Positions 45,700 to 53,741 of a stretch of DNA of 64,000 nt are shown here, one piece after another (the first letter of the stretch is position 1; each line of letters begins with the position of its first letter). This DNA is from G963665495 sp963677785. Lineage in GTDB: Bacteria > Desulfobacterota > Desulfovibrionia > Desulfovibrionales > Desulfovibrionaceae. Location: positions 2,728,001-2,792,000 of the forward strand of contig CAXXDH010000003.1 of assembly GCA_963677785.2 (NCBI GenBank). Reading direction: 5' to 3'. Position numbers and translations under genes: made by a program. The notes under the pieces were generated by a model that had not been told where the DNA came from, did not search any database, and worked only from the letters and a program-made list of their open reading frames with translations.

Positions 45700-46824
45700 C
45701 TACGCTTCATCAGATTTTGCATCCGAATCCAATTTTGAAAATTTGCTGAGGATTTCAGACAAAATTTCTCGATAGTTGGAGAGCATGCTACTTTTGATAT
45801 TTTGCTCCCAGTAGTACCTGAGGAATGGCATTTCCGGACCTCGCTTTCGCAATAGGATTTCTTTTCTTTCGGATGGGGCAAGCGATGAAAGCCAAATTTG
45901 GAAATAGACGTCGGCTGCTTTTTTGTATGCTTCAAGGACAGCGCGCCCAGCCAGCTCTAAATCATAAGCCTTTTGCTCATCAGGCGAGATAAAGCCTTTT
46001 GGCCGTCGATAATAACCAGTAGATCTGATGGCATTGAATAAATATCCTAGCGGGCTTTCCACGGTATCACCGGCCTTGTCCCGTATCGGACCTTGCTCCA
46101 GCTCCCAGTTGAGATAATCAAGTGACTGCAGCAGGTCATCGAGGGGGAACCCGTGCTTTTCTAGAGTATCGACGAATTGCTTAATCTGCTTTGGGCTGAG
46201 ATTAAATTCCGCGAGCTTGGGAAAGCGTAAGGAGAGATCTTGTTGCGTCAGCGCCAGTAGATTGTTTTTGATAGTAAGAAGACTTCTATCTATCTGGGGA
46301 GAGGTTGCCGAAGCAGTTGCTGGATCAGTGAGGGCGGACGGATCTTCGTCGACAGGAAAGTGAAATGCAATTTCATGTTTTGCGCTGAATATGCAGCACA
46401 ATGATTCATTGAGGCCAAATGCATTTCCCTGAATTTTTCCTGATTTGACAGGATGGTGTGTAATGAATCCTGCTTGAGAAAGCTTTGCTATGTTCCCTCT
46501 TACAGTTCCTTCAGCGATTTGTAGTTCAGATGCAATCTGCTTATATGAAAGAATCTTGCCGCAATTCACGATGATATACTTAAGTACAGCTGTCTGGTTG
46601 TCATTCAGACCATTCACTAAGTCATAATGAGAAATGTTCACTATTTCAGCTTGTTGTTCGTCCGAAAGCGAAGACTCTCCGCTCTCTGGGGTGCGCAAGA
46701 GGATGCTGGAAAGCTTGCTTGGTTGCTTGCTGAGTTGCTCGGCGTTTTGCCGAGATGCTGCAGCGGGTGTCTGGACAGGTGCCTTGGTACGTGCTGTGTA
46801 GGCTGATGATATTTTTTTATTCAT
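45700..46824 (-). CDS. Winged-helix protein, possible replication or control protein of the island
   Basis: 374 residues. A low-complexity N-terminus is followed at ~75-145 by a winged helix-turn-helix (QTAVLKYIIVNCGKILSYKQ, then AEGTVRGNIAKLSQAGFI). The rest is helical with no known motif. Proteins with this build sit upstream of relaxase genes in integrative elements and are often regulators or initiators, but I cannot assign one. A candidate oriT separates it from the relaxase. Confidence 0.7.
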   Translation of the reverse strand: MNKKISSAYTARTKAPVQTPAAASRQNAEQLSKQPSKLSSILLRTPESGESSLSDEQQAEIVNISHYDLVNGLNDNQTAVLKYIIVNCGKILSYKQIASELQIAEGTVRGNIAKLSQAGFITHHPVKSGKIQGNAFGLNESLCCIFSAKHEIAFHFPVDEDPSALTDPATASATSPQIDRSLLTIKNNLLALTQQDLSLRFPKLAEFNLSPKQIKQFVDTLEKHGFPLDDLLQSLDYLNWELEQGPIRDKAGDTVESPLGYLFNAIRSTGYYRRPKGFISPDEQKAYDLELAGRAVLEAYKKAADVYFQIWLSSLAPSERKEILLRKRGPEMPFLRYYWEQNIKSSMLSNYREILSEILSKFSKLDSDAKSDEA

Positions 46825-46840
46825 GTTGTCCCCGCTAGTT

Positions 46841-47068
46841 CTAGGCTGAGATAGAGATCAGCCATTCAATGAGATTTTCACGGCTGTATGCTACACGGCC
46901 TCTGAAAATCATTCGTTTCGGGCCTCTCCCCTTAGAATCAAGATTTTGCATGTAGCCGCGCCTGTAGGGCAGACCATGTTTTTCTGCCAGCTCATTCCAG
47001 CGGTGCCGCCAGATAATCGAAGGAAGACTGTCGGCGAGGAGTGAAAAATCGAATTGATGATCAGACAT
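46841..47068 (-). CDS. AlpA-like small DNA-binding protein
   Basis: 75 residues. The segment SIIWRHRWNELAEKHGLPYR, followed by MQNLDSKGRGPKRMIFRGRVAYSRENLIEWL, has the helix-turn-helix plus wing shape of AlpA/excisionase proteins. AAGGAGG precedes the ATG. It is divergent from nothing nearby and follows the unknown 479-residue gene with a strong palindrome between them. It probably controls excision or the mobilization genes. Confidence 0.7.
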   Translation of the reverse strand: MSDHQFDFSLLADSLPSIIWRHRWNELAEKHGLPYRRGYMQNLDSKGRGPKRMIFRGRVAYSRENLIEWLISISA

Positions 47069-47126
47069 TAAAAAACCTCCTTCACATTGCTTTGATGTGA
47101 AGAAGGCTAGAGAAACTCGAAGTGCT

Positions 47127-47163
47127 TTTCGCCGACACCTAAAATTTATTTTGGTGTCGGCGA
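47127..47163. promoter_or_regulatory. Perfect 12-bp palindrome, candidate operator
   Basis: TTCGCCGACACC (47127-47138) pairs perfectly with GGTGTCGGCGAA (47152-47163) around an A/T-only 13-base loop. There is no T run on either side, so a Rho-independent terminator is unlikely. It lies upstream of the AlpA-like gene and the mobilization operon. Confidence 0.55.
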
Positions 47164-47182
47164 AAATTGTACGTGTTTCGAG

Positions 47183-48622
47183 CTAGTTCGTGACTCCTGA
47201 GAGCGGAAGTACTGCGCAGTTTTCAACACATCGTTCGGCGTGCCGAAGATGCCTCATCAAATGATCTCGATCATAAAAAGCGGGTTTGGGTGTATATACT
47301 GCGTCTATGAAATCCTGCTTGTAGCGGTCATAGAAGATATCCACGATTTTTTCGTTCCCGTAGGTCTTTCCCTGGTTCCGAAGTACCTGTTTCAGATCAA
47401 AGAGAACCAAACCAGCAATTCGATTAATCGTGTCACCTCGAATATCACCAATGATGGGTGACCGCATTTGTTTGGCGAGTTCCTTCTGGGCCTCAGCGAA
47501 GCTTGCAAGATGCTTTTTGAATTGTGCTACATTTTCAGCGGTGCTGTCTTTTGCGTACAGGTAGTTGTAGAGCAGTGTTCCAAATTTAGCGATCCATTTG
47601 TCATCGATTGTGACGTTGTTTCTAAAAATATTATTTTTAAAGTAGTCCAGACGATTGTCGTCAATCTTTGTGGTCGTGTACTCAATATAATCTCGGGTCT
47701 CCGTTTCATGAAAAGGAGTAATCCATGGAAATGGAGGTAGTTTGACCTCAAAGAAAGAAAATTGATCTGCGAGAATTCTTTTGAGTATTCTTTCTGGGGT
47801 GTATTGTTTGTGTTCAAATATAAGAAGCAACCCGAACTCATTAATACATTGTTTTTCAAGTTCTATTAAATCACCGGAGATTTCGACAATAGGCCGAGTA
47901 ATTGGATCACCGTCAAGTAACTCTAGCCCTCTGGGGTGCATTAATGAAATATAATCAAATTCTGAATTACCAAGCTGTGCAAGAAGTTGAGCATGTGGCG
48001 GAAGCGTTTCGATTATTGACTTTGTCTTTTGAGTCAGAGACGTATACGCCTTGTTTCTGAAAGCATACAATAACTTGAAGTAATTGTGTTTGACTTCATT
48101 GGAAACTGTCCACAATCCCACAAGATCATGTCGATGCTCGAACATTTTATCTGGAAAGTTGTTCAAAATTGACTGGGCAAAAATTTTAGAAACAGAAGAA
48201 GCAGTTCTTTGTTCTGAGGGCAGCTCGATATCTATCTGTTCAAATTGCTTTGCACATGCATATGCCAAAGATTTTTTTGCATTGGTTGTGTCTGAAACAT
48301 TCTTCTTAAAGTATTCCGGGATTACTTTGGCAATTTCTATGTCGAAATCGAACGTTGAAAATTGTTTTTTTTGAAGGAAAGAATGATTACCAGCTGCCAT
48401 ATTGTTTATATCAATAACTACAATGCTATTCTTGATCGCTTTAGGAACATGCAAAGCTGAGGAGTCGATAATGGGCATGGCGTACCGAAATAAAAATACT
48501 AAGGCCTCTGTTTTGATCTGTGTTGGTAGAAATCCGAGAGAAGCTTGGGCTGCAGTAAATAAGAGATCAAGTCGTTCATAAAGCGCATCGTGCTTGTGCG
48601 TATGTTCGGAGCCTATCTTCAT
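47183..48622 (-). CDS. Unknown protein, 479 residues
   Basis: I do not recognise a family. The protein is soluble, with no signal peptide or membrane segment, and is rich in aromatic and charged residues. Features are an N-terminal helical part (HDALYERLDLLFTAAQASLG), MHPRGLELLDGDPITRPIVE near 230, and a C-terminus rich in His and Cys (DRDHLMRHLRHAERCVENCA). The AT content is higher than in the mobilization genes. It is the last gene before the right end of the island, a place often filled by cargo such as a defence gene. No ribosome site is obvious before the ATG at 48622. Confidence 0.7.
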   Translation of the reverse strand: MKIGSEHTHKHDALYERLDLLFTAAQASLGFLPTQIKTEALVFLFRYAMPIIDSSALHVPKAIKNSIVVIDINNMAAGNHSFLQKKQFSTFDFDIEIAKVIPEYFKKNVSDTTNAKKSLAYACAKQFEQIDIELPSEQRTASSVSKIFAQSILNNFPDKMFEHRHDLVGLWTVSNEVKHNYFKLLYAFRNKAYTSLTQKTKSIIETLPPHAQLLAQLGNSEFDYISLMHPRGLELLDGDPITRPIVEISGDLIELEKQCINEFGLLLIFEHKQYTPERILKRILADQFSFFEVKLPPFPWITPFHETETRDYIEYTTTKIDDNRLDYFKNNIFRNNVTIDDKWIAKFGTLLYNYLYAKDSTAENVAQFKKHLASFAEAQKELAKQMRSPIIGDIRGDTINRIAGLVLFDLKQVLRNQGKTYGNEKIVDIFYDRYKQDFIDAVYTPKPAFYDRDHLMRHLRHAERCVENCAVLPLSGVTN

Positions 48623-48819
48623 TGCTGCACCTCGTGATGAGATTGAACCAAACGGCGTGGCGTTGATGGAGAGGGCCTGTGAAGAATTTTTAATTTGCTA
48701 TTATTTGGGCTTTAAAATGCCTTACAATGGGTGTCAATGCGTCTAGGGACGGAACGTACATAATAAGCAGGACAAATGGAGCTCATGTTTTCAAAAGGAC
48801 AAGATTTGCCAATTACCAT

Positions 48820-48845
48820 AAAAGTGGGGAGAGAATGGGGAGAGG
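48820..48845 (+). promoter_or_regulatory. Candidate integrase arm site, right end of island
   Basis: AAAAGTGGGGAGAG followed by ATGGGGAGAG, matching 21993-22018 with one change. It lies 59 bases inside the right attachment site. Confidence 0.45.
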
Positions 48846-48862
48846 ATTTATCTTGAAAGAAA

Positions 48863-48894
48863 AAGGAGTCAACGAAGATTTTCGCTAACTCCTT
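48863..48894. terminator. Hairpin next to right tRNA-Leu remnant
   Basis: AAGGAGT (48863-48869) pairs with ACTCCTT (48888-48894), with inner pairing CGAA/TTCG. Like the hairpin at 21758 it sits directly downstream of a tRNA-Leu 3' end on the minus strand, but the sequence is different. Confidence 0.5.
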
Positions 48895-48903
48895 GATATT
48901 CCT

Positions 48904-48961
48904 TGGTACCCGGGGCCGGACTTGAACCGGCACGATATTGCTATCGAGGGATTTTAAGTCC
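48904..48961 (-). repeat. Right attachment site: 3' part of tRNA-Leu(UAA)
   Basis: Identical over all 58 bases to 21811-21868; the flanks differ at once on both sides. Again the 5' half of the tRNA is missing, since the sequence above 48961 is unrelated. The intact tRNA gene must therefore lie outside the window. Confidence 0.92.
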
Positions 48962-49099
48962 TTTATGCGAGCGTTGCATAAACGAACGTTTGCGCAATAA
49001 AACTCCCTTCCATATAAATAAAAGCCTTGCGAATTGCACAAATCTATTGCAAAATAAAAACGAATTGCAACAGGTTTACGCAACACAAGGATAATTGCC

Positions 49100-49660
49100 A
49101 TGCGTATCGGATACGCGCGAGTCAGCACTCAGGATCAGGACAACCAGGCACAGCTCATTGCCCTTGAAGAGGCAAAATGTGAATTGATCTTCCAGGAAAA
49201 AGCCTCCGGCGGACGCTGGGATCGGCCAGAACTGCAGCGTCTTCTTGGCCAACTGCGGAAAGGGGACTTGGTCGTTGTCTGGAAGCTCGACCGTCTTTCT
49301 CGTTCTCTGAAAGATTTGCTTTTAACGCTGGAAAAAATTGAAACAGCGGGTGCCAGTTTTTTAAGCCTTACCGAAGCGGTGGATACTTCGACACCGGCAG
49401 GCAGGATGATGATGCAGATAGTTGGCTCGTTTGCCGAATTCGAACGCGCCATGCTCCGGGAAAGAACGAAAAAGGGACTTGAGGCCGCACGAAGGGAAGG
49501 GCGGAAAGGCGGACGCAAATCAAAGTTGACTCCACAGCAAAAAGAGGAAGTCGTTTCCATGGTCAAGTCTGGGCAAAAAACAGCGGCTGACGTTGCACGG
49601 CTTTTTCAGGTCCACCCAGCGACAATATCACGGCTTCTTGCAACCTGGAGGGAAAAATGA
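49100..49660 (+). CDS. Serine recombinase, resolvase/invertase family
   Basis: 186 residues. MRIGYARVSTQDQDNQAQL carries the catalytic Ser (VSTQDQ, residue 9) and the arginines of WKLDRLSRSLKDL and FAEFERAMLRERTKKGL follow. The C-terminal HTH is AADVARLFQVHPATISRLL. It is close in type to Tn3-family resolvases and plasmid recombinases. It starts 139 bases beyond the right attachment site, so it belongs to the next element and not to the BREX island. The upstream bases hold several TTGC/GCAA motifs that could be its crossover site. Confidence 0.92.
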   Translation: MRIGYARVSTQDQDNQAQLIALEEAKCELIFQEKASGGRWDRPELQRLLGQLRKGDLVVVWKLDRLSRSLKDLLLTLEKIETAGASFLSLTEAVDTSTPAGRMMMQIVGSFAEFERAMLRERTKKGLEAARREGRKGGRKSKLTPQQKEEVVSMVKSGQKTAADVARLFQVHPATISRLLATWREK

Positions 49661-49758
49661 AATTTTTGGAATTTTTTTGTTGATAAGGAATTAAAGTGCC
49701 AAAGATGTTTTGACAATTATTAAAACTTGAAACCAACTATTCAGTTAAGGAACACAGT

Positions 49759-49896
49759 ATGCGCAGGTTCACGAAACAGATCAAACTGAAGCTGAGAAAA
49801 ATTTGTCGCCATCTTGCTATGTATAGGGATTTTACACTTCCACGGAAATCAGATGAGTCTTCTGAGTCAGATCGAAAACGAGATTCGCGATTGTGA
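49759..49896 (+). CDS. Possible small basic protein
   Basis: A 45-residue frame starting MRRFTKQIKLKLRKICRHLA, led by AAGGAA at five bases, and ending in a charged tail. A second small frame in another phase (49853-50041, starting MSLLSQIENEIRDCDKLQ) overlaps it. I cannot tell which, if either, is real. Neither is recognised. Confidence 0.3.
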   Translation: MRRFTKQIKLKLRKICRHLAMYRDFTLPRKSDESSESDRKRDSRL

Positions 49897-50041
49897 TAAG
49901 TTGCAATGCGTATATCCTCTCTCAGAATTGCAGTTCCAAAAGAAGTCAGGAATCATCTCGGTAAAACCGGGTGCTGAACCTGTGAGTCGCTCAAAGCGGG
50001 TTCAAAAACCGCCCAAAGGCAGAGTCCTCCTTGGCGGTTAG

Positions 50042-50072
50042 AAGCCTTTAGGAAGCCTTCCTGGCTTTTTTT
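50042..50072 (+). terminator. Rho-independent terminator, plus strand
   Basis: AAGCC pairs with GGCTT around an inner AGGAA/TTCCT hairpin, followed by a run of T. It overlaps the last codons of the convergent CARF nuclease gene and would end transcription coming from the recombinase side. Confidence 0.55.
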
Positions 50073-52090
50073 AATACCTTTTCAAACAACTCGGACAGCG
50101 CCTGCGGATCCACAAGCGTTTTCCATCCAAAGTAATACGTGCCCTTGTATTTTTCGTCCTCCTGGGGCTCTCCGTCATAATACAGATAGCACACCAGGGC
50201 TTTGGAAAATCTTCCCAAGGGTTCGCTTACGGCCGTGGCTTCCTCACAGTCCTTTTTAACGTGTTCAATTTGCCTGGCCTTGCAGGAAATCAACCAGTAT
50301 ATGCCATGCTTGGAACCGACTACATCCCTGTCAATTTTGAAATGGGGCTGGCCAGGATATTTCAATTTGAGAGCTTGTTGTTTTTTCGGGTCCCATTTGA
50401 TGCGTACTCCTTGATACACGTTTTCCATGCCAGCCTTGCAGCATGCAACGGCAACAATTTCCTCAAACCAATACCCCTGTAGCAAATTTTCAATAACCGT
50501 ACTGGATCCATCAGAAAGACTAATGGTGACGTTACGTGTATTTTTGTTCTCGATTTTCATTTTCTCACTTGAGCAAGAAGATTTGTTGCCGAGTGTACGA
50601 TTTTTGGACCACAGCACCTTTGGCGATAGCTTTTCCTTTTTGAGTTGTTGCAGAAACTGCAGCACGATCGTTCCTTTCGATTCATTTCCGAAGAACCTAG
50701 TCGCTGATTCCAAACTTTCACCACTCAAAGCAAGGTACTCTTCCAATAAGGGCATTTTTATGGGAAGAGCGGCGTTTCCCAAAAGTTCCTGGGCTTGGTT
50801 GGTATCAGTACGAAAGCTGTATGCTTTGGCGTTGTTGCTTTTTGCAAAATAGGCAAGAAAAAAACCCTGACTCTTGTTGCCAGGGGATATGTTCACCACC
50901 GCAGGAGAGGTGCAAAGCTTGTAGTCCAGTACTTCCATTCCTTCGATGGATGTCGGCATCAGGCACAATTCAGAAGCGGGCAAAAGGTTTGCATTTTTTT
51001 TCAGAGGTTCGATCACCTTTTGTATCGTTTTGTCCATGGGAGTGTACAACAGGGTCGTCCGGCCAACGGGGGAGTGTGTCCAAATGGCGTTTAAGGTAGG
51101 CAAAATATCATTGCCAATGGCCATCATTGCAGTGCCTTCACCATTGCACTGTTGATTTGCGGGAATGATTTCTGTTTTTTGATAGATGTTTTGTTGGGGC
51201 GGTGGGGTGAAAATTTCTTGCAGCACCCTGCGTTTACTGGAATGAGGCATTTTGCGGGAAAGGTAGACAACATCCGCTTTGTGGCGGCTATGTGAGGTGA
51301 ATCGCGTTGCGTTGTCCTTGTGCGTTGTAAGAAAGAAAAAACGCCTATGGTAGATTTCCGAAAACAGTTCCTTTCCCGTGGCAAGAGTTGCAATTTCGCG
51401 GATTTCTTGACGGATATCCGTGGAATTTTTGTCCCTTTCAGGCGTATAATGACACAGAAAACAAAGTTGACTGCCATTTTTCCACATCATGTCGATGATG
51501 ACGTCATTGATTTTTAGATTGAAGATTACTTCCTTCGGGATACTTATATCATGGCGTTCGAGCAATTGTTGCAACTGTGGTTTGGGTTCATGATCGCAAT
51601 TGCTCGTATCCAAATGATGCAGTTTAAGGATGTCGTTCAAGGGCAGGTCGGCCTCAGGAAGTTGGCTTTGCTGCAGTTTTCCCGAATGCATCTGGAAACA
51701 GGCGACCTTGCCGCGCATGGGGTATATGATCATACCCTGTTCCAGATCAAGAACATAGGCTGCCTGGGCGAGCATCCAGTTCATGCCGCCGGCGAGATTG
51801 AAAATCCATCCTCCATCCGCGGTGAGTTGCTTCAGGCAGGTGGCAAAGGGCGGTCGTTCTCCCTGTGGAGCGGACCCCGAGGAGATGTCCACAATTTGCA
51901 CCGCATCCTTATTGAGCTTGAACTTTTTGCAGATCATGTCCTTAAGTTCCTTCACCCTGGCGATTTGATCGTCCCTTTTCCAGGTGGAGAGCAGGCAGAC
52001 GCGTTCGATGGCAGTACCGGATTCGATCAGGGAGGCAAGCGGGGATATTATGGCAATGGGCTGGGTTCCGACGGCCGAGATGAAGTGCAT
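50048..52090 (-). CDS. Tandem-CARF nuclease, Can1-like type III CRISPR effector
   Basis: 680 residues. A first CARF domain fills ~1-155 (VGTQPIAIISPLASL; signature loop FNLAGGMNWML near 98). A nuclease-like middle part follows (~170-300). A second CARF domain spans ~305-440 with the loop VVNISPGNKSQGF near 400. The C-terminal PD-(D/E)XK domain (~510-680) has YWFEEIVAVACC, the Asp of KIDRDVVGSKHG and LISCKARQ, where ECK is usual. This order equals Can1, a monomeric nuclease switched on by cyclic tetra-adenylate. AGGA precedes the ATG. Cas10 with GGDD is encoded 11 kb upstream on the same strand, fitting a signalling role. Confidence 0.82.
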   Translation of the reverse strand: MHFISAVGTQPIAIISPLASLIESGTAIERVCLLSTWKRDDQIARVKELKDMICKKFKLNKDAVQIVDISSGSAPQGERPPFATCLKQLTADGGWIFNLAGGMNWMLAQAAYVLDLEQGMIIYPMRGKVACFQMHSGKLQQSQLPEADLPLNDILKLHHLDTSNCDHEPKPQLQQLLERHDISIPKEVIFNLKINDVIIDMMWKNGSQLCFLCHYTPERDKNSTDIRQEIREIATLATGKELFSEIYHRRFFFLTTHKDNATRFTSHSRHKADVVYLSRKMPHSSKRRVLQEIFTPPPQQNIYQKTEIIPANQQCNGEGTAMMAIGNDILPTLNAIWTHSPVGRTTLLYTPMDKTIQKVIEPLKKNANLLPASELCLMPTSIEGMEVLDYKLCTSPAVVNISPGNKSQGFFLAYFAKSNNAKAYSFRTDTNQAQELLGNAALPIKMPLLEEYLALSGESLESATRFFGNESKGTIVLQFLQQLKKEKLSPKVLWSKNRTLGNKSSCSSEKMKIENKNTRNVTISLSDGSSTVIENLLQGYWFEEIVAVACCKAGMENVYQGVRIKWDPKKQQALKLKYPGQPHFKIDRDVVGSKHGIYWLISCKARQIEHVKKDCEEATAVSEPLGRFSKALVCYLYYDGEPQEDEKYKGTYYFGWKTLVDPQALSELFEKVLKKARKAS

Positions 52091-52131
52091 GGTTTTTCCT
52101 GTAAAGTTTTCGAAAAGGATTTTTTTGATAT

Positions 52132-52257
52132 CTACAGGTTGATATTATGTCGGTCAACAATTTTCAGAAACTTGGTAGCCGTATGGCTGTGCTCAGACCA
52201 CATGCGTGCGGCTCGGAATTTTGTCCGTGCCTCACGCATGGCTTGTCCGTTTTCCAT
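52132..52257 (-). CDS. Small protein of the CARF-effector gene row (41 residues)
   Basis: The ATG at 52257 is led by GAGGAGG. The frame begins MENGQAMREARTKFRAARMW and ends with NINL. It is basic, rich in Arg, with no motif I know. Its ATG overlaps the TAA of the 46-residue gene upstream (TAATG), and the CARF nuclease follows after 41 bases. The strong ribosome site and coupling argue for a real gene. Confidence 0.6.
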   Translation of the reverse strand: MENGQAMREARTKFRAARMWSEHSHTATKFLKIVDRHNINL

Positions 52258-52397
52258 TATTCCTCCTCAAAAACAGTTTTTTGTTTCCGGTCGTAGGCCT
52301 TTTTGTTGCGATGCGCCTTGGAAACTGGCGCGCCTTTTTTACGGATTTTGACGTCTTTTCGCATATCGATGCGGATGGTTTCTACGATTTGGGACAT
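52257..52397 (-). CDS. Small basic protein of the CARF-effector gene row (46 residues)
   Basis: The frame begins MSQIVETIRIDMRKDVKIRK and has a very basic middle part and an acidic end (FEEE). It starts inside the last 58 bases of the membrane-protein gene, in another phase. It couples to the next small gene by TAATG. No family is recognised. The phrase I-D-M-R-K-D-V-K-I-R-K-K-G looks like a conserved short domain. Confidence 0.55.
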   Translation of the reverse strand: MSQIVETIRIDMRKDVKIRKKGAPVSKAHRNKKAYDRKQKTVFEEE

Positions 52398-53304
52398 TGT
52401 GCTCTCCAACAGTTTTTTTATGCGCAAGTGTGCGTTGGTGAATAATCATTTCCAGATATGCTGCAGCCCGGCGGCCCACCTTGACGAAAGGCCAGACGAA
52501 CAGGCCGATCAGCAGACAGACAAGAGCATAGGACATTGGCCCGAGCCAGGGAAAATAGCCCAGCAAACTGTCCGCCAAGTGTTTTATGAACTGACCGGCC
52601 ATGGATCCCCTGGTGCGGGAGGTTAGCTGGCTGCCGTCCGGCGCAGTCGAGACGTTTTCCTGCTCGTGCGCCTGCAGCAGGGCGTAAACGCCGACGCCGG
52701 CTGCCAGCTTGGCCTTGTGCTTCCACAGAAAATCCAAGACGTTGTCCCCCCCTTTGAGGATGGCGTCAAGCAGAGGCTCTTTTTCCGCCTTGGCCACTTT
52801 GGTCGCCAGCGCGAGCAGTTTCTGCACCTGGACAGGTTTTAGCCGCAGACCGGCTTCCAGTCCGTCCCGGCCGAAACGGGACAACAACTCGGTTCCCATG
52901 TCGGGGTGCTTGAGCAGCATGTCCGTACCGGCTTTGCCGTAGGTGCGCCATACGGGCAAGGTTTTATCCGCGTGCGCAAACAGAAAACGGGCGGCGTCAT
53001 CCGTTTGCGCCGCGCACATTGCAATCAGGTCGTCGCCCATGACTGCGGTCTTGTCCATGATCTCGGAACCGACTTTCAACATGGCTTTGGCGCCTTCCTC
53101 TCCGTGGGTGAGCAGGAATTTTTTCGCACGTTTGGCGAACTGCTTTCCAGCGCTCTCTCCCAACTCGATGCTGCATTTGTGAGCCACCTCTTCGATTACC
53201 TCGCGTGCGGCTTTGCCGCTGCCTGGCCAGAAGGCTTGGGCATTCTGCAGCAGAGCAACGGCAAGCACGAGACAAACCATAGGCAGAATGATGCAGTGGC
53301 GCAT
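52339..53304 (-). CDS. Membrane protein with signal peptide, unknown, linked to CARF effector
   Basis: About 321 residues from the ATG at 53304, led by GGAGG. An N-terminal signal peptide (HCIILPMVCLVLAVALLQNA) is followed by a long helical periplasmic part with KHPDMGTELLSRFGRDGLEA and FLWKHKAKLAAGVGVYALLQ, then one C-terminal transmembrane segment near 265-290 (MSYALVCLLIGLFVWPFV) and a basic tail. I do not know a named family. It is the first gene of a close row with two small genes and the tandem-CARF nuclease, all on the minus strand downstream of type III array A. Confidence 0.75.
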   Translation of the reverse strand: MRHCIILPMVCLVLAVALLQNAQAFWPGSGKAAREVIEEVAHKCSIELGESAGKQFAKRAKKFLLTHGEEGAKAMLKVGSEIMDKTAVMGDDLIAMCAAQTDDAARFLFAHADKTLPVWRTYGKAGTDMLLKHPDMGTELLSRFGRDGLEAGLRLKPVQVQKLLALATKVAKAEKEPLLDAILKGGDNVLDFLWKHKAKLAAGVGVYALLQAHEQENVSTAPDGSQLTSRTRGSMAGQFIKHLADSLLGYFPWLGPMSYALVCLLIGLFVWPFVKVGRRAAAYLEMIIHQRTLAHKKTVGEHNVPNRRNHPHRYAKRRQNP

Positions 53305-53741
53305 GGAGTTCCTCCAGGTTGCGGGTTGTTGATTGCTGGGAATAAGCAGAAAGCGTGCCAATGAGGTGACAGTGTTTAATGGCTTTGAATAGTGAGGAAA
53401 ATTCGCAAAGACCGACTGCAGCGTCTCAAGATGCGTGCATGTCTATTCAAGTTTGAATTACCCTGCGCAAACAACAAATCGCGGCAGACTCAAATTTATT
53501 GGCGTTCAGCCGGCATGGGGCAAATTTGCATCGGATTCGTGGAACACGGCAAACAGGGGAAAATAGAATGCTCCGGACTCCCCGCTGACGCGTGCTTCAG
53601 TCCATATAAATCATGTTGGGAGAAAAAAAGCGGTTGGAGTTATTTTGTGGAGAATGACGGTTGTATTCAGTTATGAATGAAAAAATGTTTTTTGGAAAAG
53701 GACTGTGGTGAAAATGGCACAGTGCACCATTCTTGTGCATT
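53305..53741. other. Stretch between array A and the membrane-protein gene
   Basis: No gene is seen. The part next to the array (about 53660-53741) resembles the part next to array B (about 56450-56526): both have GTATTCAGTT, TGAATG and an ACCAT...TGCATT block. So the trailer was copied with the array. A promoter for the downstream gene row is expected here but not clear. Confidence 0.5.

Larger units (their letters stand above)
21811..48961. mobile_element. 27-kb integrative mobilizable island carrying BREX
   Basis: Identical 58-base tRNA-Leu 3' ends bound it at 21811-21868 and 48904-48961. A tyrosine integrase starts next to the left copy and reads inward. Integrase-arm-like repeats occur near both ends (21993-22018 and 48820-48845). 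It carries an excisionase-like gene, a BREX operon and a mobilization module with relaxase and oriT but no type IV secretion genes, so it should need a helper for transfer. Confidence 0.85.
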
